Part shown: piece after piece, positions 36,047 through 50,300 of the stretch
Layout of the letters: each line of letters starts with the position of its first letter
Numbering within the stretch: the first letter of the stretch is position 1
Origin: Hysterangium stoloniferum
Lineage: Eukaryota > Basidiomycota > Agaricomycetes > Hysterangiales > Hysterangiaceae
Assembly: GCA_015178975.1 (NCBI GenBank)
Contig: WHVD01000026.1
Location: 310,001 to 374,000, forward strand
DNA length: 64,000 nt
Direction of reading: 5' to 3'
The notes under the pieces: model-generated
Databases searched by the model: none
Told to the model about the DNA's origin: nothing
Seen by the model: the letters and a program-made list of their open reading frames with translations, nothing else
Program-made: the position numbers and the translations under genes

Positions 36047-37670
36047 TTCATTTTCTACATTACTCATGTTTTCTAACATGTTTTGGAACTGTAACTTGAC
36101 AGTTCCTTGTCCCAAGGTCTTGAGAACTGATCCTGGGGCAACTCCTTCAATAGACAATGTTTTGGCTATATAATTAATAAAGTCTTGCTGGTTCCTGGCA
36201 ATATGGGTCATTGCAGCAGAATCTGTGAGCCAATCTGCTGATGTAATCTCTGTTGATTTGTTTGAAACAAATGCAAAGTCTTTGCTGTTGGTATTTTCAT
36301 TAGTCTGGTTGGCCTGGTCCTTTTCTTTTCTGGGTTTCCACTATTTAGGTGCTTGGCCTTCCTTTCTGCCACTTTTTCCCAGCAATCTGCTTGGTAATGT
36401 CCCTTTCCACCACAATTTTGGCATTTTCCCTTGATAGCACCTGTATGGTGCTTCTTCTTGGCAGTTTTCACTTCTGTGCCTTAAGTGCAGTTGATTCTCC
36501 ATAGTTAATTTCCATGATCTGGCTTCTTCCAGAATTTTTGAAATTAATGAATCTGATGTAAGAAACCAATTCCCACATTTACAGCAGTGATGAATGTTGA
36601 CCAAGAGTCTGGTAGGGAGGTGAGTAGGATATTTGTGAAGTTTTATCTGAAATATATTCTCCACAACTATGTAATTCTTGTTGTAAAGTTCTGAGCTTTT
36701 GTATGTGTAGCTCCATGCCAGCACCTTCTTTGGCAAATGTCTTGAAGAATTCTCAGTGCTTGTTAATTATACCAATGGGGCCTTTTGCCTCAAATATGTT
36801 TGATAATGTTCACCAAACATCAAGTGTGGTAATTAATCCTCCTGTATATACCAAGTAATTATTACTTATGTGTAAGCAAATTGCTGCATAAGCCTGTTGA
36901 TCTTTCCATTTCCAGTCCATAATTGCCTGCTGCTCCTCTTCCATTATATTTTCAGGATCTGTTGGCATTGGCTCCCCAGTTGATCTGTCCACATATGCCC
37001 ATAGACCTTGTTCTATAAAGATCCATTTGAGTTTCTGTTTCCATGTGAAGTAATTGTCCCTGTTTAAGGGGTCAATCCTATATAATGAGTTTGAATGATT
37101 TAGCAACATTTTAGGTAATTATTATTTGATTGAAATATAGTTTCTGGAAAGATATGTATGAGCATCGAGTTCTAGATTAGATGTATGTATATACTTGTTC
37201 TAGTTATGGCCAGGCCCATAACCTGTAGTCAAAAGATGATAATATATTATATATTTGAGATGATATCGAGTCTTTTATACTAAATAAATACTAACTAATT
37301 ACTAATATTTCCAGATATTGAGTTCCTGGCCCCATAACATAGCATTAGTGAGCCAGTGACTTGTTACACTGGAATGTGATGGAGTCATCAGGAACCTTTA
37401 CTAATATTATATTATATTACCAATAATACCCACCTCTCTAAGGGTTCACCCCTCTCCTTCTACCAAATCCTCAAAAATGCATATTGTGGACCATGCTCAG
37501 TGAGGCTGATGCATGTACAGCTAAACTGTCACCAAAACTATCATGTCAGAAGGTGACTCACTAACTGACACATTGATTGGTACAAGTACTTTATTACAAG
37601 CTTATTAAACTCTTGTACATTGTGTATTTACAATAAGTCAACTCATACTATTTTTTAATACTTATTGACA
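36047..37670 (-). mobile_element. Ty1/copia remnant: 5' LTR, gag and start of protease
   Basis: Minus strand. The LTR is 37224-37670 (TGTCAATAAG...GACTACA), followed by GGTTATGGGCCTGG at 37210-37223, a copia-type half-tRNA-iMet primer site. Gag has DNYFTWKQKLKWIFIEQGLW (about 37,050) and a zinc knuckle CQNCGGKGHYQADC (about 36,410). A protease start with DSA-T-HIARNQQDFINY follows near 36,200. The 3' part is missing from the tRNA-like sequence onward. It is CpG-poor, old and broken. Confidence 0.82.
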
Positions 37671-37870
37671 TGTTTTCATAAGTTTTATGTAATGTCTACA
37701 GATGCCACAGCTCTCAAAGGTGTGAGCCAGTAGCAGCTTAGATGTGAACACTGAAAGGTGTTGGTTGTACAGGACAGTTATTATATATCCTCATAAGATT
37801 ACATAGGTGCTATTTACCTCCAAGAGATGGGACATGTTAAAGCTATTTGCGCAGGAACTTAAGTATGCCT

Positions 37871-38068
37871 CTTAGTGAGTTAACAATTCCACTAAGAATG
37901 TATTAGCTATCTACCTTAAGTATGCCTGTAGATAAACGAATAAGGGACTATTACTATAATAGAGAAAAGAAACCTTGCATACCTCTTAGTGAGTTAACAA
38001 CTCCACTAAGAGGTTACATCCTCAACTCATAACTACTTATATAGTTCGGGCACTCAACTCCGAACTAT
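37871..38068 (+). repeat. Cluster of four perfect short hairpins
   Basis: The stems are CTTAGTG/CACTAAG (37871-37896), TATCTAC/GTAGATA (37908-37934), CCTCTTAGTG/CACTAAGAGG (37982-38013) and ATAGTTCGG/CCGAACTAT (38041-38068). The first and third share loop sequence AGTTAACAA, and AAGTATGCCT recurs. The pattern resembles the double-hairpin elements of some fungal mitochondrial genomes, so this may be a nuclear mitochondrial insertion. Confidence 0.6.
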
Positions 38069-38099
38069 ACAGGTGCAACCAACATTTGGTGTGTTCCTG

Positions 38100-41000
38100 A
38101 TTAAATAATACTTATATCTCCAACAGGACATTGACAAATTAGAGAAAATGGCATGTACAGTTTGTACCACCCCTTCAAACCCAATGCCGGAAATTCAACA
38201 GGAATCTGACAGTATCTCATTGAAGGATTCAACTTGAAGACTCAACATATTAATATCCGTTAAGTAAAACTCAGAATCTTAGCCAGAGAACATTCATGGT
38301 CCTATTAATAGTCACAATTGTTGTATCCCATCCAGTATGAAGTATACGAAGACGCCGGCATAAGATCTATTTGAAGCTAAAATATTTCTATTTGTATTTG
38401 TTGTTCAAGTAGCTTGAAGAGTCAAAGCGCAGGTACCTAGATCAAGGTCAGCAGTTGACTCTACAAATAGTTGAGCTAGAGACGATATGAATGCTTGTAT
38501 CTGTATTTATTCACCTCATAATTTGACCTAATCGATCTTTATATTATTCTTATCAGGCGCCTATAACCATTGCACGAACACAAAAAAAAAACAGCGCATA
38601 TATTTATATCATGAATAACCATACCCTGCATAATCACATTGTTCCACCGCCGTTTCTAATCCGCCACCAATAAGCTCCAAGACCAGTGACAGAGCCTCAA
38701 ACTGGCCATCACTTACACACCACGCCAGCTTCTCACACCCGGACCCTTCACCGGTTTTACCTCTTATCCCTCTGCTTATTTTTAGACAACAAGGAGAAAT
38801 AAAATGGTCCCACGAGTGTCTATGGGTACGCTTTCCACTGTCGCTGAGTAGTGAGGCAAAGTATGATGGGGGGAAGGGGGGAAAGATGCGAGGGTAAAAA
38901 TTGATGTCTATAATAAATAGTTAATGAATGAGAGATAATAAAAGGGGTGTTACTTACCAATGGTGAGGAAATACCAAGCCGTCCGCAAGAAAATTGTCAA
39001 CAAGCCACTCATGTTACGACTTACGGCTGCTGGATACCCCCAAACACTTTTTCTTCTTTTTATCGGAACAGGAAGATATATGTATGAGTACGTGTCACAC
39101 TTGTAGATATCCAGACATTATCCAGACATACGAGTGGAACGATCAGAGGTCTAGTCAGACCCACAGACATGGCAGTACAATCGCTATATGTGGCTGGTTG
39201 CCACCACTCAGTGTAACACAACTACAACTCTTTAGGTGAAGGCGAATGATGTTTTATTACAGACAATGACGGTGTCAGGCAAACTGTTACTGCACCGGAT
39301 GTACATCAGCCTCAGAAAGATGGATAATACTAGTACACAGTGTGGGCACGAAACTTTTCGAGAATGGCTAGCAAAATTTAGATAACATAGCATTAACAGG
39401 GTGTTCACCTTCAGCTCTATCATACAATTATTTAGCGTGTTATGCAACCATTACTAATATCTAATATAAACTAAAACTGTGATCAATTCCGAGACTAGAA
39501 AATGTCTCAATACCGCGTGTACTCCTAATTTTTGGCGACATGGTGCTTAAGTTTCATAGCAACTGCTTTCGTGGATGCTGTAGATTGTACAAGAAGAATA
39601 GCAGCACACGCTAACAAAGCAAAGAAATGCATTAAGTACTGAGTTCGACGACGACTCCGAGGAGTTGAGTAAGAGTGAAGAGGTAGAAATCTCCATAAGA
39701 ACCACAATCACTATCCGCTAATATGATATGTAATATGGAACAACGGAAATCTACAAAATACTGAGCACATGATCAATGACAGGGCTTCCGGGTGGGTTGT
39801 ATCATGAAGTTAACGATATTCAGCGACGCTAAATACAGCACTATCAAGTGATGGAAGCTACATACATTTACTGATAAGGCGCCTTCATTGTTAGAGCCAA
39901 TGACTCCTGACAGAAATTGGCGTGAATTTGAAGTAGTGAAATCCTTGCCTCAGTAACTCTGAATAAGACCAAGATAAGACCAAATATTGGATTCTAATTT
40001 AGCATTACTGTATTTATATAATTCTTGATATACCACTCTATTGAATAGTATATAGGTTTTATTCACCAGTCTCATAGAGGTTTCTTTCTACGCGGTGCTC
40101 ACTGCTAAATGATGGTGATGGTCACTAAGCTTTTTTGACTTCCTGTGTTTTATCTATGCACAAGCTGGTTATATTAATACGTCGTCCCCCCCTTGATTGT
40201 ATACTCCTGAATATGTTAACCTCTCATGAAGCTGGCCCTGGCTTTTTAAATATGACCAAAAATATAACCAATTGTCACTAGCTCGAGCTTTCAGACACGT
40301 TAACTTCGCACAAACAGATGGTTGTTTAGATCAGCCTTGATTTCTCACACCTAATGTGGATACTCGAGTTTGGTATCTTCAGGGGACGAACAACTGGCAC
40401 AACACCATGATCATGCTGAGCGAATTAAGCGGGAGAGCGGAGGACAGGCTCTATAAGTACCTTGAGTGTAGAAGCCATTGAGATTGTTGTCAAAACTGCC
40501 AGCAAACGGTAAAAATAATGACAGTTGATGAGGCATAATGCTAAGTCACGTTCAACGTCTGTCAAAGATGTTTAGCAATTTTATTCGGTACTGGACAGAT
40601 CAGGTCGACGAAGGTGGGTTGCGGTTCCTGATCCTATTTGTTGAAAGCAAAATGCAAGGGACAACTATCCTCGGCCAACTTGCCGTCGACTATTGTGCGA
40701 TCACTACATATTATGCAACCCGACGTCGATCGACGGACAAAGATTCTTCCTGCGCAATTAAGTTTCTCGGGGAGTGTGATTTTAATAATGTAAGAAGTGT
40801 TTGAGTAATGGAACATGGCGGATTACATAGGGTTACAAATATATAGGCTAATTGTAAATGCGATGTAAGTTGTTTTAAATCAAGCAACGGTGTCAATCAA
40901 CAACTATAGCACATGCACGCCACTATGTGCTTTGTAAACACATCAAACCATCATAACATGATCGATGCCTTGCGATGATTTATGAGGTAAAATATCCACA

Positions 41001-42157
41001 ATGTAGATAAGGTAACAATTTAGATTATAGTCTGAACAGCTGGCAGGAAATCGGATATGTTAATTTCCATACTCGAACTGATACATGCGGCTTAGGAGTG
41101 AGTTTGTATATATAATATAGCTGTAGTGCGGGATGTGACCCAAAAAATATTTTCAAAATAGCTATGAATGGAACCGTTGCGGCGGTCACGATCAAATCTT
41201 CCGCTTGACCTATCTTCTCCCCTGTTCCTTGCTATAGTACGGCAGTTGCATTGATCTACACACCCGTCGAATGTTGGAAGTCATAATTTCCAAAAGAGAG
41301 TCAGTATGGCGACACATTTGGATATAGTAGCACTTTAGCGGTCAAGGCGGTTGTAAGTGTGAACCATAAAGGGAATGAATGTCTCGTATTGCCATCTGAC
41401 ACCGATATACAGTTCCGATTCCCTGCCTAAAGACATTGTCAAACGAGATTTATAAGCTTGCGATGGGAAGAATTTATCGATTTCGAGAATGATCGATTGA
41501 CGTTTGGGCCTAGGCTCACTGGCTACCAATGGCAGGAACAGTTCCACATGTAATCCCTACATAGTTTCGCGTGACCCAAGGCAGAACACAATGATCCAAT
41601 CATAGCCATCAGATACCGCCTATTAAAGGACCTGTTATGGACCCCTTTCTTTGGGAAGAACCCAATTTCAAAAACATGAATTTATTGAAAAGGAACAACT
41701 GCTGAGCCTTTTTGACGTGTCAAGTCGCACCCAGTGGAGAATAGGCTATGTGAGTGAAAGGGATGCATACGTATGAGAAAGAGCAATGGGTGATCTCGCT
41801 TGAGCTGTCATCTGAAAGGGTGGCACGAGGTACAGAAAAGTTACAGATATTTTTGGTACAAACATACTTCGTGGGAAAGGAGGTATTCGGGGGCCTTGGC
41901 ATGCAAAAGCTGGAAGACAAGGACGGTGTTCTTACACCCAACACCACCACATTCTTGTGAGTTTCTGAATATTGTTTATTTTAATATTTTAATTCGTTTT
42001 GCAGTTCTGTTTACGTTCCTTTCAGGAATTTCTATCAGCAGACACAGGTGTCTTTGCCGTTAGTCGTTGAACGAAGTCAATTTACGGTTGAACCGCATTC
42101 TACATTCTACAGCTGCAAGCATCAGCTTCTGTTTTATTTTTTTCAATTACGTTGGAA
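38100..42157. other. 4-kb gene-free stretch
   Basis: Only short unrecognised frames are present, such as 40538-40804 (+) and 39525-39707 (-, one membrane-like segment). I see no domains, RNA genes or element ends. Confidence 0.5.
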
Positions 42158-43981
42158 ATGAAGTTCTCGATTTCGTCTGCTTTTATTCTTGCGGTGTTGT
42201 TTGAGACAGCATACATCGCGTCTGCCAGTCCGTTGTCCGAACAACAGTGTCAAGTTTGTTCCGTTCCTCATGTGTTGTCAACTCTCTGACCAAAATTATC
42301 CAGGAACAATTTGGAATTGGACGTAACAACAACAATGGCGGCGGTACTAAGACGGTGACAGTCACTGCCACCCATGCAATCACCCAAACCGTTACTGTTG
42401 GGTCGACGTCAACATCGACCGCGAGCAACAACAACAAAAATAGTAATAGTAAAAATGACAAAAATGGTGGCGCTGTTGACAAGAACAGCAGCGGCAGCAG
42501 CAGCAAAAACAGCAAAAACAAAACCGACAACAGCAATAACAATATTAATGCAAGTATCTTATCTTATCTTATCTACTCTTATCTAATCTAATCTCATCAA
42601 ACCCCGCAATATACTACTTTAATCAGAACAATAATAACGTAAATTTTTTTCCGTTTGACATGATAATCTGAATAGCAACATATTTACCAGAACAACAACA
42701 AGACCAATGGTGGCGGAAGCTCTGCTAACGCACAAACGTCTTTGCAACTCGACCCTTCTATCATTGGGTCCAATCTCGCAAATAACGGTCTCGGTAATGG
42801 AACCGAAGCTGGACAAGTCGCTTCGTTAACGTCGACCAACAACTTCATCAATTTCTGTGTTGGAAAGCAAATCACCAATGGTCAACAGTTTTCTGATGGA
42901 ACCACATCCTGCAATCCCGTCGTTATGGGTGATATCCCTGCCAAAACCAATATGATTTCATGCAAGTTCGCGAGTCCACGTGTGTGATAATGGATTCATA
43001 CACAGTTCGCAATGATAATTAACAATAAATTTTCAGAGAATTTTGCCACCATTCAGTCCAATACTGCCTTCGACGTTGTAATGGGAATCTCGAACTTCCA
43101 GACAGGGGCATTCACCAACCCTAATACTAATTATTTCGCTGCACCCCAACAGCTCAACTCTGCTGGAAACATTATTGGCCATTCACATTTCGTCATTGAG
43201 GCGGTCAAAAGTCTGCAGGACCCCACTGTGTTGGACCCCACCAGGTTCAGCTTCTTCCAGGGTGTCAACGCACCAGCAGCCAATGGAAAGTTGACCATTA
43301 GCGTTTCGAAAGGCCTCCCAGCAGGTGTCTACCGAATTGCCAGTATTAACACCGCAGGAAACCACCAGCCTGCGCTTGTTCCCGTTGCTCAGCACGGTTC
43401 GATGGACGACATAATCTACGTGAGCCTTTCGAAAGAGACGCTCCGTTGAAATAACCTTGACTTTAACCATAGATCACCGTCTCCGACAAAGCCGGTGCCG
43501 GTGCCGCTTCGGCGTCCTCTGTAGCTGCTACTTCAATTTCCTCTGCGGCCGCCACTCCTTCCGCCAAATCCTCATCCGCAGCTGCCTCCAAGTCCTCCAC
43601 AACCGCCTCCAAGTCATCGCCTGCAGCCGCCTCCAAATCATCGTCCGCAGTCGCCTCCAAGTCATCGTCTGCAGTCGCCTCCAAGTCCCCGCCTGCAGCC
43701 GCATCCAAGTCATCGCCCGCAGCTCCATCCCAGTCCGCGCCGGCAGCCGCATCTAAATCCTCGCCTGCAGCCGCATCCGAGTCCTCACCCGCAGCCGCTT
43801 CTAAGTCCTCGCCCGCAGCGGCCGTCGCCAGCAACGGGCCCAATGGAAAGAGCAACGATAATAACAACACCAACAACCGAAATGGACGAAGGGCCCGCGT
43901 GAGTTACTTCCACCCACTTTTACCGCCGATGTGAATTCTGACATACCCATGCAAAAGCGCTTCCAAGTCTCAAGATTGTGA
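42158..43981 (+). CDS. Secreted basidiomycete protein of the family mislabelled 'ribosomal protein S17'
   Basis: A signal peptide (MKFSISSAFILAVLFETAYIAS) is followed by an Asn/Ser/Lys-rich stretch. A conserved domain then runs from LQLDPSIIGSNLANNG through EAGQVASLTSTNNFINFC, TNGQQFSDGTTSCNPVVMGD, NYFAAPQQLNSAGNIIGHSH and AGVYRIASINTAGNHQPALV to AQHGSMDDIIY. The tail is a Ser/Ala/Lys low-complexity array (repeated ASKSSPAA) with a basic end. Exons are 42158-42253, 42304-42549, 42627-42638, 42691-42979, 43037-43419, 43473-43898 and 43958-43981, giving 491 aa in phase. The second intron has a GC donor (GCAAGT) and is followed by a 12-nt exon encoding four Asn/Asn-like residues. Skipping that exon would keep the frame. 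The exact role is unknown, and cell-wall or extracellular location is inferred. Confidence 0.85.
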
Positions 43982-46900
43982 TATTTTCCGGTAGTCAAGT
44001 CTACACCCTCACCGACTCGACAAAGGGTTGTTCTTTAAGCTGGTATTAACGTCTATTAATATTTTATTGGTGTCTTTTGTTGTTTTTGTTCACATCAACA
44101 TAAGCATACGACTTCGATGCATTCCTGCTTCTTTTTTTTCTCTTTCATTTTTTCTGGGTCTTCGCGAGTCAACATAGCTAGTAGTTACGTTCCGCGAAAT
44201 CGTTTGCATATCTGGAATACATATGCCTTTTGTGGTGAACATCGTGTGTGGATGGTTGACTCTGGGAATAGTCCCAGTCAAGTACTTGTTCCAAATTAAC
44301 GTTCGAGAGGTTAGCGTTAAATTGTTTATCTGTGGTGTGCGTGTAGTGCCATTCGTGGGGTGCCGGTTTGGAACTGCCCACGCTGAACCTGATCAAAGGG
44401 ATAGACTCCTCTCACCCTCAGGCTGGAATGGGCCCTATAAGATTGGATACCATAATTCACGATAGAACCCAGCATTGCCTATGCAACTACCAGTCGATCC
44501 AAAAGGTACGAATTATTTACAACTATATAGGATCAAAGAGATGCCAAGTGAAGAACGCGTCGTGGCTTACATTTTTTTCAAAGCTCCCAGCGTGATTTTA
44601 TGTAGGAAGATTAGTAGTGGGTGGTTACTAACCCCGCATGTGAACATAGGACTGAAAATTCCTATTTAGTATTTCCAAGCGAACATGAAGTCAATGCGAA
44701 CCTAAAAAGGTTGAAACGACTACCATCGGCCGATAATAAGAAATTAATGACGTGTGAGCCTTAAGCCTAAACATCAAAAGTTTCCCTAACCAAAATAAAT
44801 ACGCAACTCATTAGTAAAGATGATTAACCAATAAATAGTTGCGGTAACCAAAAAAGAAAGATAACCACCAAAAGCTTTGTTTCTTTTCTAGATATTGGCT
44901 GCCTGTGCGAAAGATTAAATGCGGACAAGTGAAATATCATTCGTGGACTTACCTCCTTTGAAAATGTAAGTGATCATACAGCAGCATCGTATATGTAATA
45001 CTAAAGAGAGTAGGATATAGAAACCAAAACGTTTGACTTACATAAATAAATCATTCGGCAAACCTTTGTGGTACTGAACCTTCGATTTTGGAAGAGTTAG
45101 CTCTTATTCAAAAGGCCGATGGTGCATCCTCACTAACATATAAGGCCTCAGATTCCCATTGTCAGCTGTTGGACCACATCTGAGGGCATTGAGGTCAACA
45201 TGGAAGGGCATGACAACTTATAGTGAAAGCAACAAAATAATGAACAAAAGGAATAGATACACTTACATGGTGTCAATAAAAACAATGGAAAGAGTTCACT
45301 CCAGCGATCATAAGCAGACTGATGATTACAATCATCGGTAGTGGGGCCCTAGTAATACCGATGGCCTAACTTATGGACACTCATAACGATGCATGGCCTG
45401 TCATTGACGCCTCCACTTTTCACAGCTGTATGGACCAAGTCACGTACCACGACACAGCTTAACCACATCGCTCTGACCGGCCTAATTGACTAAACAGCAG
45501 AGACCTCTTAAGATCACTTCCTCAATATGCTCTTCGAGATCTTTAAACGCGAGTGGATAACATCCGTGGGAAACTGGATCTGGAAAAGAATCTGTGTGAA
45601 TAACCACCATTATTTATTGGAGCGACTACGCAGTGGAAAAGTTCGCTGAGCTGCGAGCGCTTGATTTCGATTGCCACTTAGTGGCATCAATCCCATAAGC
45701 CTATACAGTTTCGGGTCTAAAGAAACCCCATCTCCTGAGTGTTGATTTATTAAGTTCTAGAAACACAATTTGCTTCCGTAACCGGGGATTCACTTACAAA
45801 GCTGGGCGGCAGGTACATCAGGATTCAGGGAATGAATTTCCAAACCACTAGCTCCTCTGGGCGAGATGGCCGGCCCAGCTACTTTATCTAACATTGACTA
45901 ATTCCCTGAAGCGATTTCACTGTCCAGTCTATCCTAGGTGCTCCAAATTTCGTACCCCGGCGTAAAGGACTCATTCAAAGGTAAAAGTAATAACTATACA
46001 TTTTTTGTGAAACACACAGAAGTATTATATTATAGGTCTTTCACAGATTCGTCACTGGGGCGTGAGCGTTAACGTTTGGTTGTGATAAGAACCTCCGCCA
46101 TTATTATCAAAATCAAAAGTCTCGTGAGATGCGTGCACGGTGCGTAGAAGTCGCCGAAGCGGACCTGTCACTTGCTACAAGGGTTAGATTGCTAGGGACC
46201 GTACCCACCCGCGTCCTCTTACGGAAGTCTCGGCAATACCTCCTAACTAGGAATGTGAGACGATGTTTTTCTCTCGATTTTCCGCTGGACATACAATTAT
46301 ATTGCTCTTGACATTCTTGTTAGCACATCAAGGATTTAGAAAAGATGTATGGCAGGTAGGTCGGTTATATAGGCTACCTAGACCGCTTAGGCCATGTAGT
46401 CACAATTAGTCATCTTCGGAAGAGAGTGGTATTAAAACATTGTGGGGAAGTCGGCCCTCTGTGAGAAATAGGCCCTTTCCGGATATCAACGCATTGCATA
46501 ACGATATACGCTTGGTTTGTTCTGCGCAAAGCCCTGGGATGCCGATCATAGTGACTATAAGTTCCATATTTAGGCCGCGTCTTTCTTGGAATCATACCTG
46601 AGAGAGTCTTGTCCTCTCCGGCTGGGAAGACCAAGGATATCTGGGCAGATGATCTCATCGTCGTTGAATATCACTCAGCATAGCCTGAACTGTGTATGAC
46701 AAAAAGATCTGGCTGCGTCAGGCGTTTGGCATTTAGAGTATTCCTTCATCAAATCCCCTGTCGTGCATCCTGTAGAACCAATACATCAATTAATCGCGCA
46801 CTATTATCGTGCGGAGTGGTGCCCCGTCGATGCATTGACCATGTAGCCTTGGAAAACAAGCTCACGCGAGTAGTCGGCACCGTCAAGATTCAAGGTGGAT

Positions 46901-47352
46901 TGGCCTGAACCATAACGCGCCAATTAGAGATGTTGCCCTACTAGTACGTCTGGTACTAAAAGTAGAAATTACTGAGAATATACAGATTCTTCCCGGTGTC
47001 TGTCAATCAGGTCGGCGCTAAGTTCCATTGTGCTACTCGTACTATTAGCATTCAACTTAAACTGACAACCTTCCCTCGAAGAAAGTAGAAACTAGATGGT
47101 CAACCCAGTATTGTTGGAGCGAAGTTCCGTTGCCACTGCGTGGATATTCGATACAATCATGTAAGGGGACAGGGAGGACTCGACGCCGAGTTATCATTAC
47201 TTGAGTACCGCTGCCGCAGCGTGCTGTTCTGGGAAATGTTGCGGTAGGGTTTCGAGTATGATCCATGCTAGCATTTACGTTAACGACAGACTGAAAGCTC
47301 GTCCAGTATATTTCAGTCCCTATACATTGAGTACAATTCGTGAAGAATAAGA
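43982..47352. other. 3.4-kb gene-free stretch
   Basis: Unrecognised short frames only (for example 46129-46311 and 46696-46908 on plus). No repeats or RNA genes stood out. Confidence 0.5.
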
Positions 47353-50300
47353 TCAATCTACATCATCCGGCCCAGATCCCCCAGCCTCTTCAAGTTCGTC
47401 AGAATCGGATTCATCACCATCATTGCCGGGACCACCCCACAGCCTGTCAAGCAAGGACCGGAATATTCGCAGAGGAAGAAACTGGGAAAAAAGGTATCAG
47501 TACGAAGACGTAAGAAAAAATGAAGCTCCGAGCAACGTACTTGCTGCTCCTCCTGCTCCTGCTCCTGCCCCCGCTCCCGCTCCTCCTGCTCCCGCTCCTC
47601 CTGTTCAATTACTGCATCTTGGCCTATTACCAAAGCCTCGTCAGGCATACGTTCATGCACTTGCTCAGCTGCGTTATCCACAGCGAGTACCTGCTCCCCA
47701 CCAGGCATCCTCCCTTCCATATTTTCTGGTTCCTGCGGAGGAGCGGCGTTGGGGTCTCGCCCTAAAATATCCACCATAACATTGAGTAATTCCTGGGGGA
47801 ACTGTCTCGCCATCGCCCCTATCTCTGGCACTCCGCCCGGAAATCTCGCAGCCAGGGCCGGAATCCCTTCCCAAAGAGCCTAAGCGTGCCAATACATCAT
47901 CGTTAGGGATGCAGCCAGGAATATGGATGCGATGGCTACATACCTGGAGCTCGCGTAGTGCCTCCGGGTCACCAATCTGGCGTGGGACGCCGCTCAGTCC
48001 ACTTCGGTGATTTACATTCAAGAAATATCCATTACAATAAATAGTTTTGACCGTGGACGGCGGTAGCGGATCTCCTTCTATGTTCTCCTCAGCACGATGC
48101 TTGATATCCCCCGGGAAGAAGGCTGTCAGACGACGGAATTCCAGCGTGAGCGGTGCAGTGGTAATGACATGACGGTAAATCGCATCACTGAGATTGGATT
48201 GGGTGTGAAAGAGTGTTCTGAACCGCGCTAGTGCGGGAGGGGGAGTAGAATTCAAAACGTCGGAAGAAGATAGCGAAGTCAAACACTTTGACAGCCAGCG
48301 AAAGCGTGGAGGAGATTTCCATAGCGAGGCCGAGCGGATAACATAAATGTGGGAGAGAAGATGAACAAGAGAGGTGGGAAGATCATCTTCGTGTGGACTA
48401 GCGGATACAAATGAGCAACACTAATCGTCTGAAAACTGGAACTCAATACCTATAACCGGTCATGACTCGGAATGCGTTCAGGTTTCGAAGTTCGGAGGGC
48501 ATAACGATGTCCAACTTGTCGGCCAATAAAGGCGCTATACTCGGAAATACTGCAATAGCATCTTTCAGAGCTTCCGTGCTCTGTGCGTGGTCCTTCAGTA
48601 ATCATAAATATCAACAAGTCGTGTGAGAATCCACGTTTCTCGGAGCCAAAACGACTCACCTTGTCTGATTCGCCTTCACGCTCAAACAAGGCCAATGCCC
48701 TGGACCAGTGCCATCCAGGCAACAATGTGACATCAAAGCGAGCCGCGCCATCTCTACCTATGGCCGTGTTCTCAAATGCATCCCATAGTCCAAGAAGCCA
48801 ATCTGTCTTCTTTGCCTTTATTGCCAGAGAATCGAGATGCAACAGCGCGCCGTGGGGATCTGTGTGGGGATCTAAAGAGTACGAGAGACGTGCAAATTCA
48901 AAAGCCGTCTGGGGAGTTCCGCGTCGATTGAGATCACTGGAGATCATCAGCAACCCCGAGTGAGTTTAGTGACTCATATATCCAGACGTACACTATAGTT
49001 CGTGCCAAGGCGAGGGAGAAAACCCGATTCTCGACATGGTCAAAGTCGAGACGGTGGACACCGCTTGTGAAATTGAACGCGCCAGTAAATGCACGCTCGT
49101 AAGCGAAAAGTGCGCGAGACATAAAATCAGCTGCAGTAGAGTAGTCTGGCATACGCTTAGACCGAGTTGATAATAACTGCGCAATATTAAGTCACCTTCA
49201 CGATGTCGATATACTTCAGCCATTTGTAAAAGTGTATCTGCGTGCCAAGGCATCTCATGCATTAGATTATAAAACAGCTGCGGATCTTCGTGATCAAGGG
49301 TGAATATCCTGTTCCGACTACATAAACAATGACGTTGGGCTCACCTCCTCCCATGACATATTGTAAATACTCGTAAGTAGTTGCTTTATAGCGGGGACTT
49401 GCTTCAAATTTCCACCAACGCTCCTTAGTATCCGGGCTGACACCTGAACCCTTCAACAGAATTTCATCGGAAGTCAGTGGACGCATCGAAAGACCAGCAC
49501 GGTAATGAGCCGGCGGCCAAGCGGGTTGAGGTCTGGCAAGGTTAGACCGTGACGATCGAGACCCGGCTCCCGGCGGCGGAGAGGTAATCTAGAAATGACA
49601 ACTGAGAATTTAACAAGTATACAGAATAGTGTACCCACAACTTTGGAGCCAAAAAAGCGACGGAGCTCGGTCTCGGGATCGAGATTTTTCACAGAGACGC
49701 TTAGAAGGTCACTGTCATATGATCAGATAGAGGTAAATGATTGAAAAAGCGAAAGCCATACTGGAATACATCGTATGCTGACAGCGAAGTTGGCTTGTGA
49801 GTATGAGGATTTCCGATCGAGACATTAGAATATCTAATAAGTTTTATAAATTTTCCTCTATTTGGGAAGAGTTTCACGTACTTTCCGGACAGTTCTGCCA
49901 AAATCTTATCAATGTCCTCTTCCTCGTCAACCTTTGGTTTTGATTTTGACTTGGATTTTGACGCGTCCTGCTCGCTCTTTGGCCTTTTTTTGGCAGATCC
50001 TGCGGTGGCTTGAGGAGATCCACTTGTAGGAGTGACAGGCCCTTTCTTTTTCTTTTTCTTTGCCTAAAATCAAGTCAATAACGATCGATCTGCTTAATGC
50101 ATAAACTAAAGCGCCTTCTTGGTTTTCAGGATTTGGGCTGCCCCATCGTGGTCGCTCACTTGTTCATCCTCGTCATATTCATCCCCTATAAGCTAACTTG
50201 ACGTTAAAGGATCGCTTCTTACATTGCGTCTCATGACTCACTGCAGCGAAACCCACAGCCCCCTTTGTGATAGTGGTAGATTTCAAACTTGTTGGACTTT

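Noticed and set aside
40538-40804. Plus-strand 88-aa frame
   Set aside because: No recognisable family and isolated in a gene-free stretch.
43463-43876. Minus-strand 137-aa acidic repeat frame
   Set aside because: It is the antisense shadow of the Ser/Ala/Lys repeat tail of the secreted gene.
47423-47779. Plus-strand Pro/Ala/Leu-rich frames
   Set aside because: They are shadows of the Glu/Gln-rich low-complexity part of TCF25.
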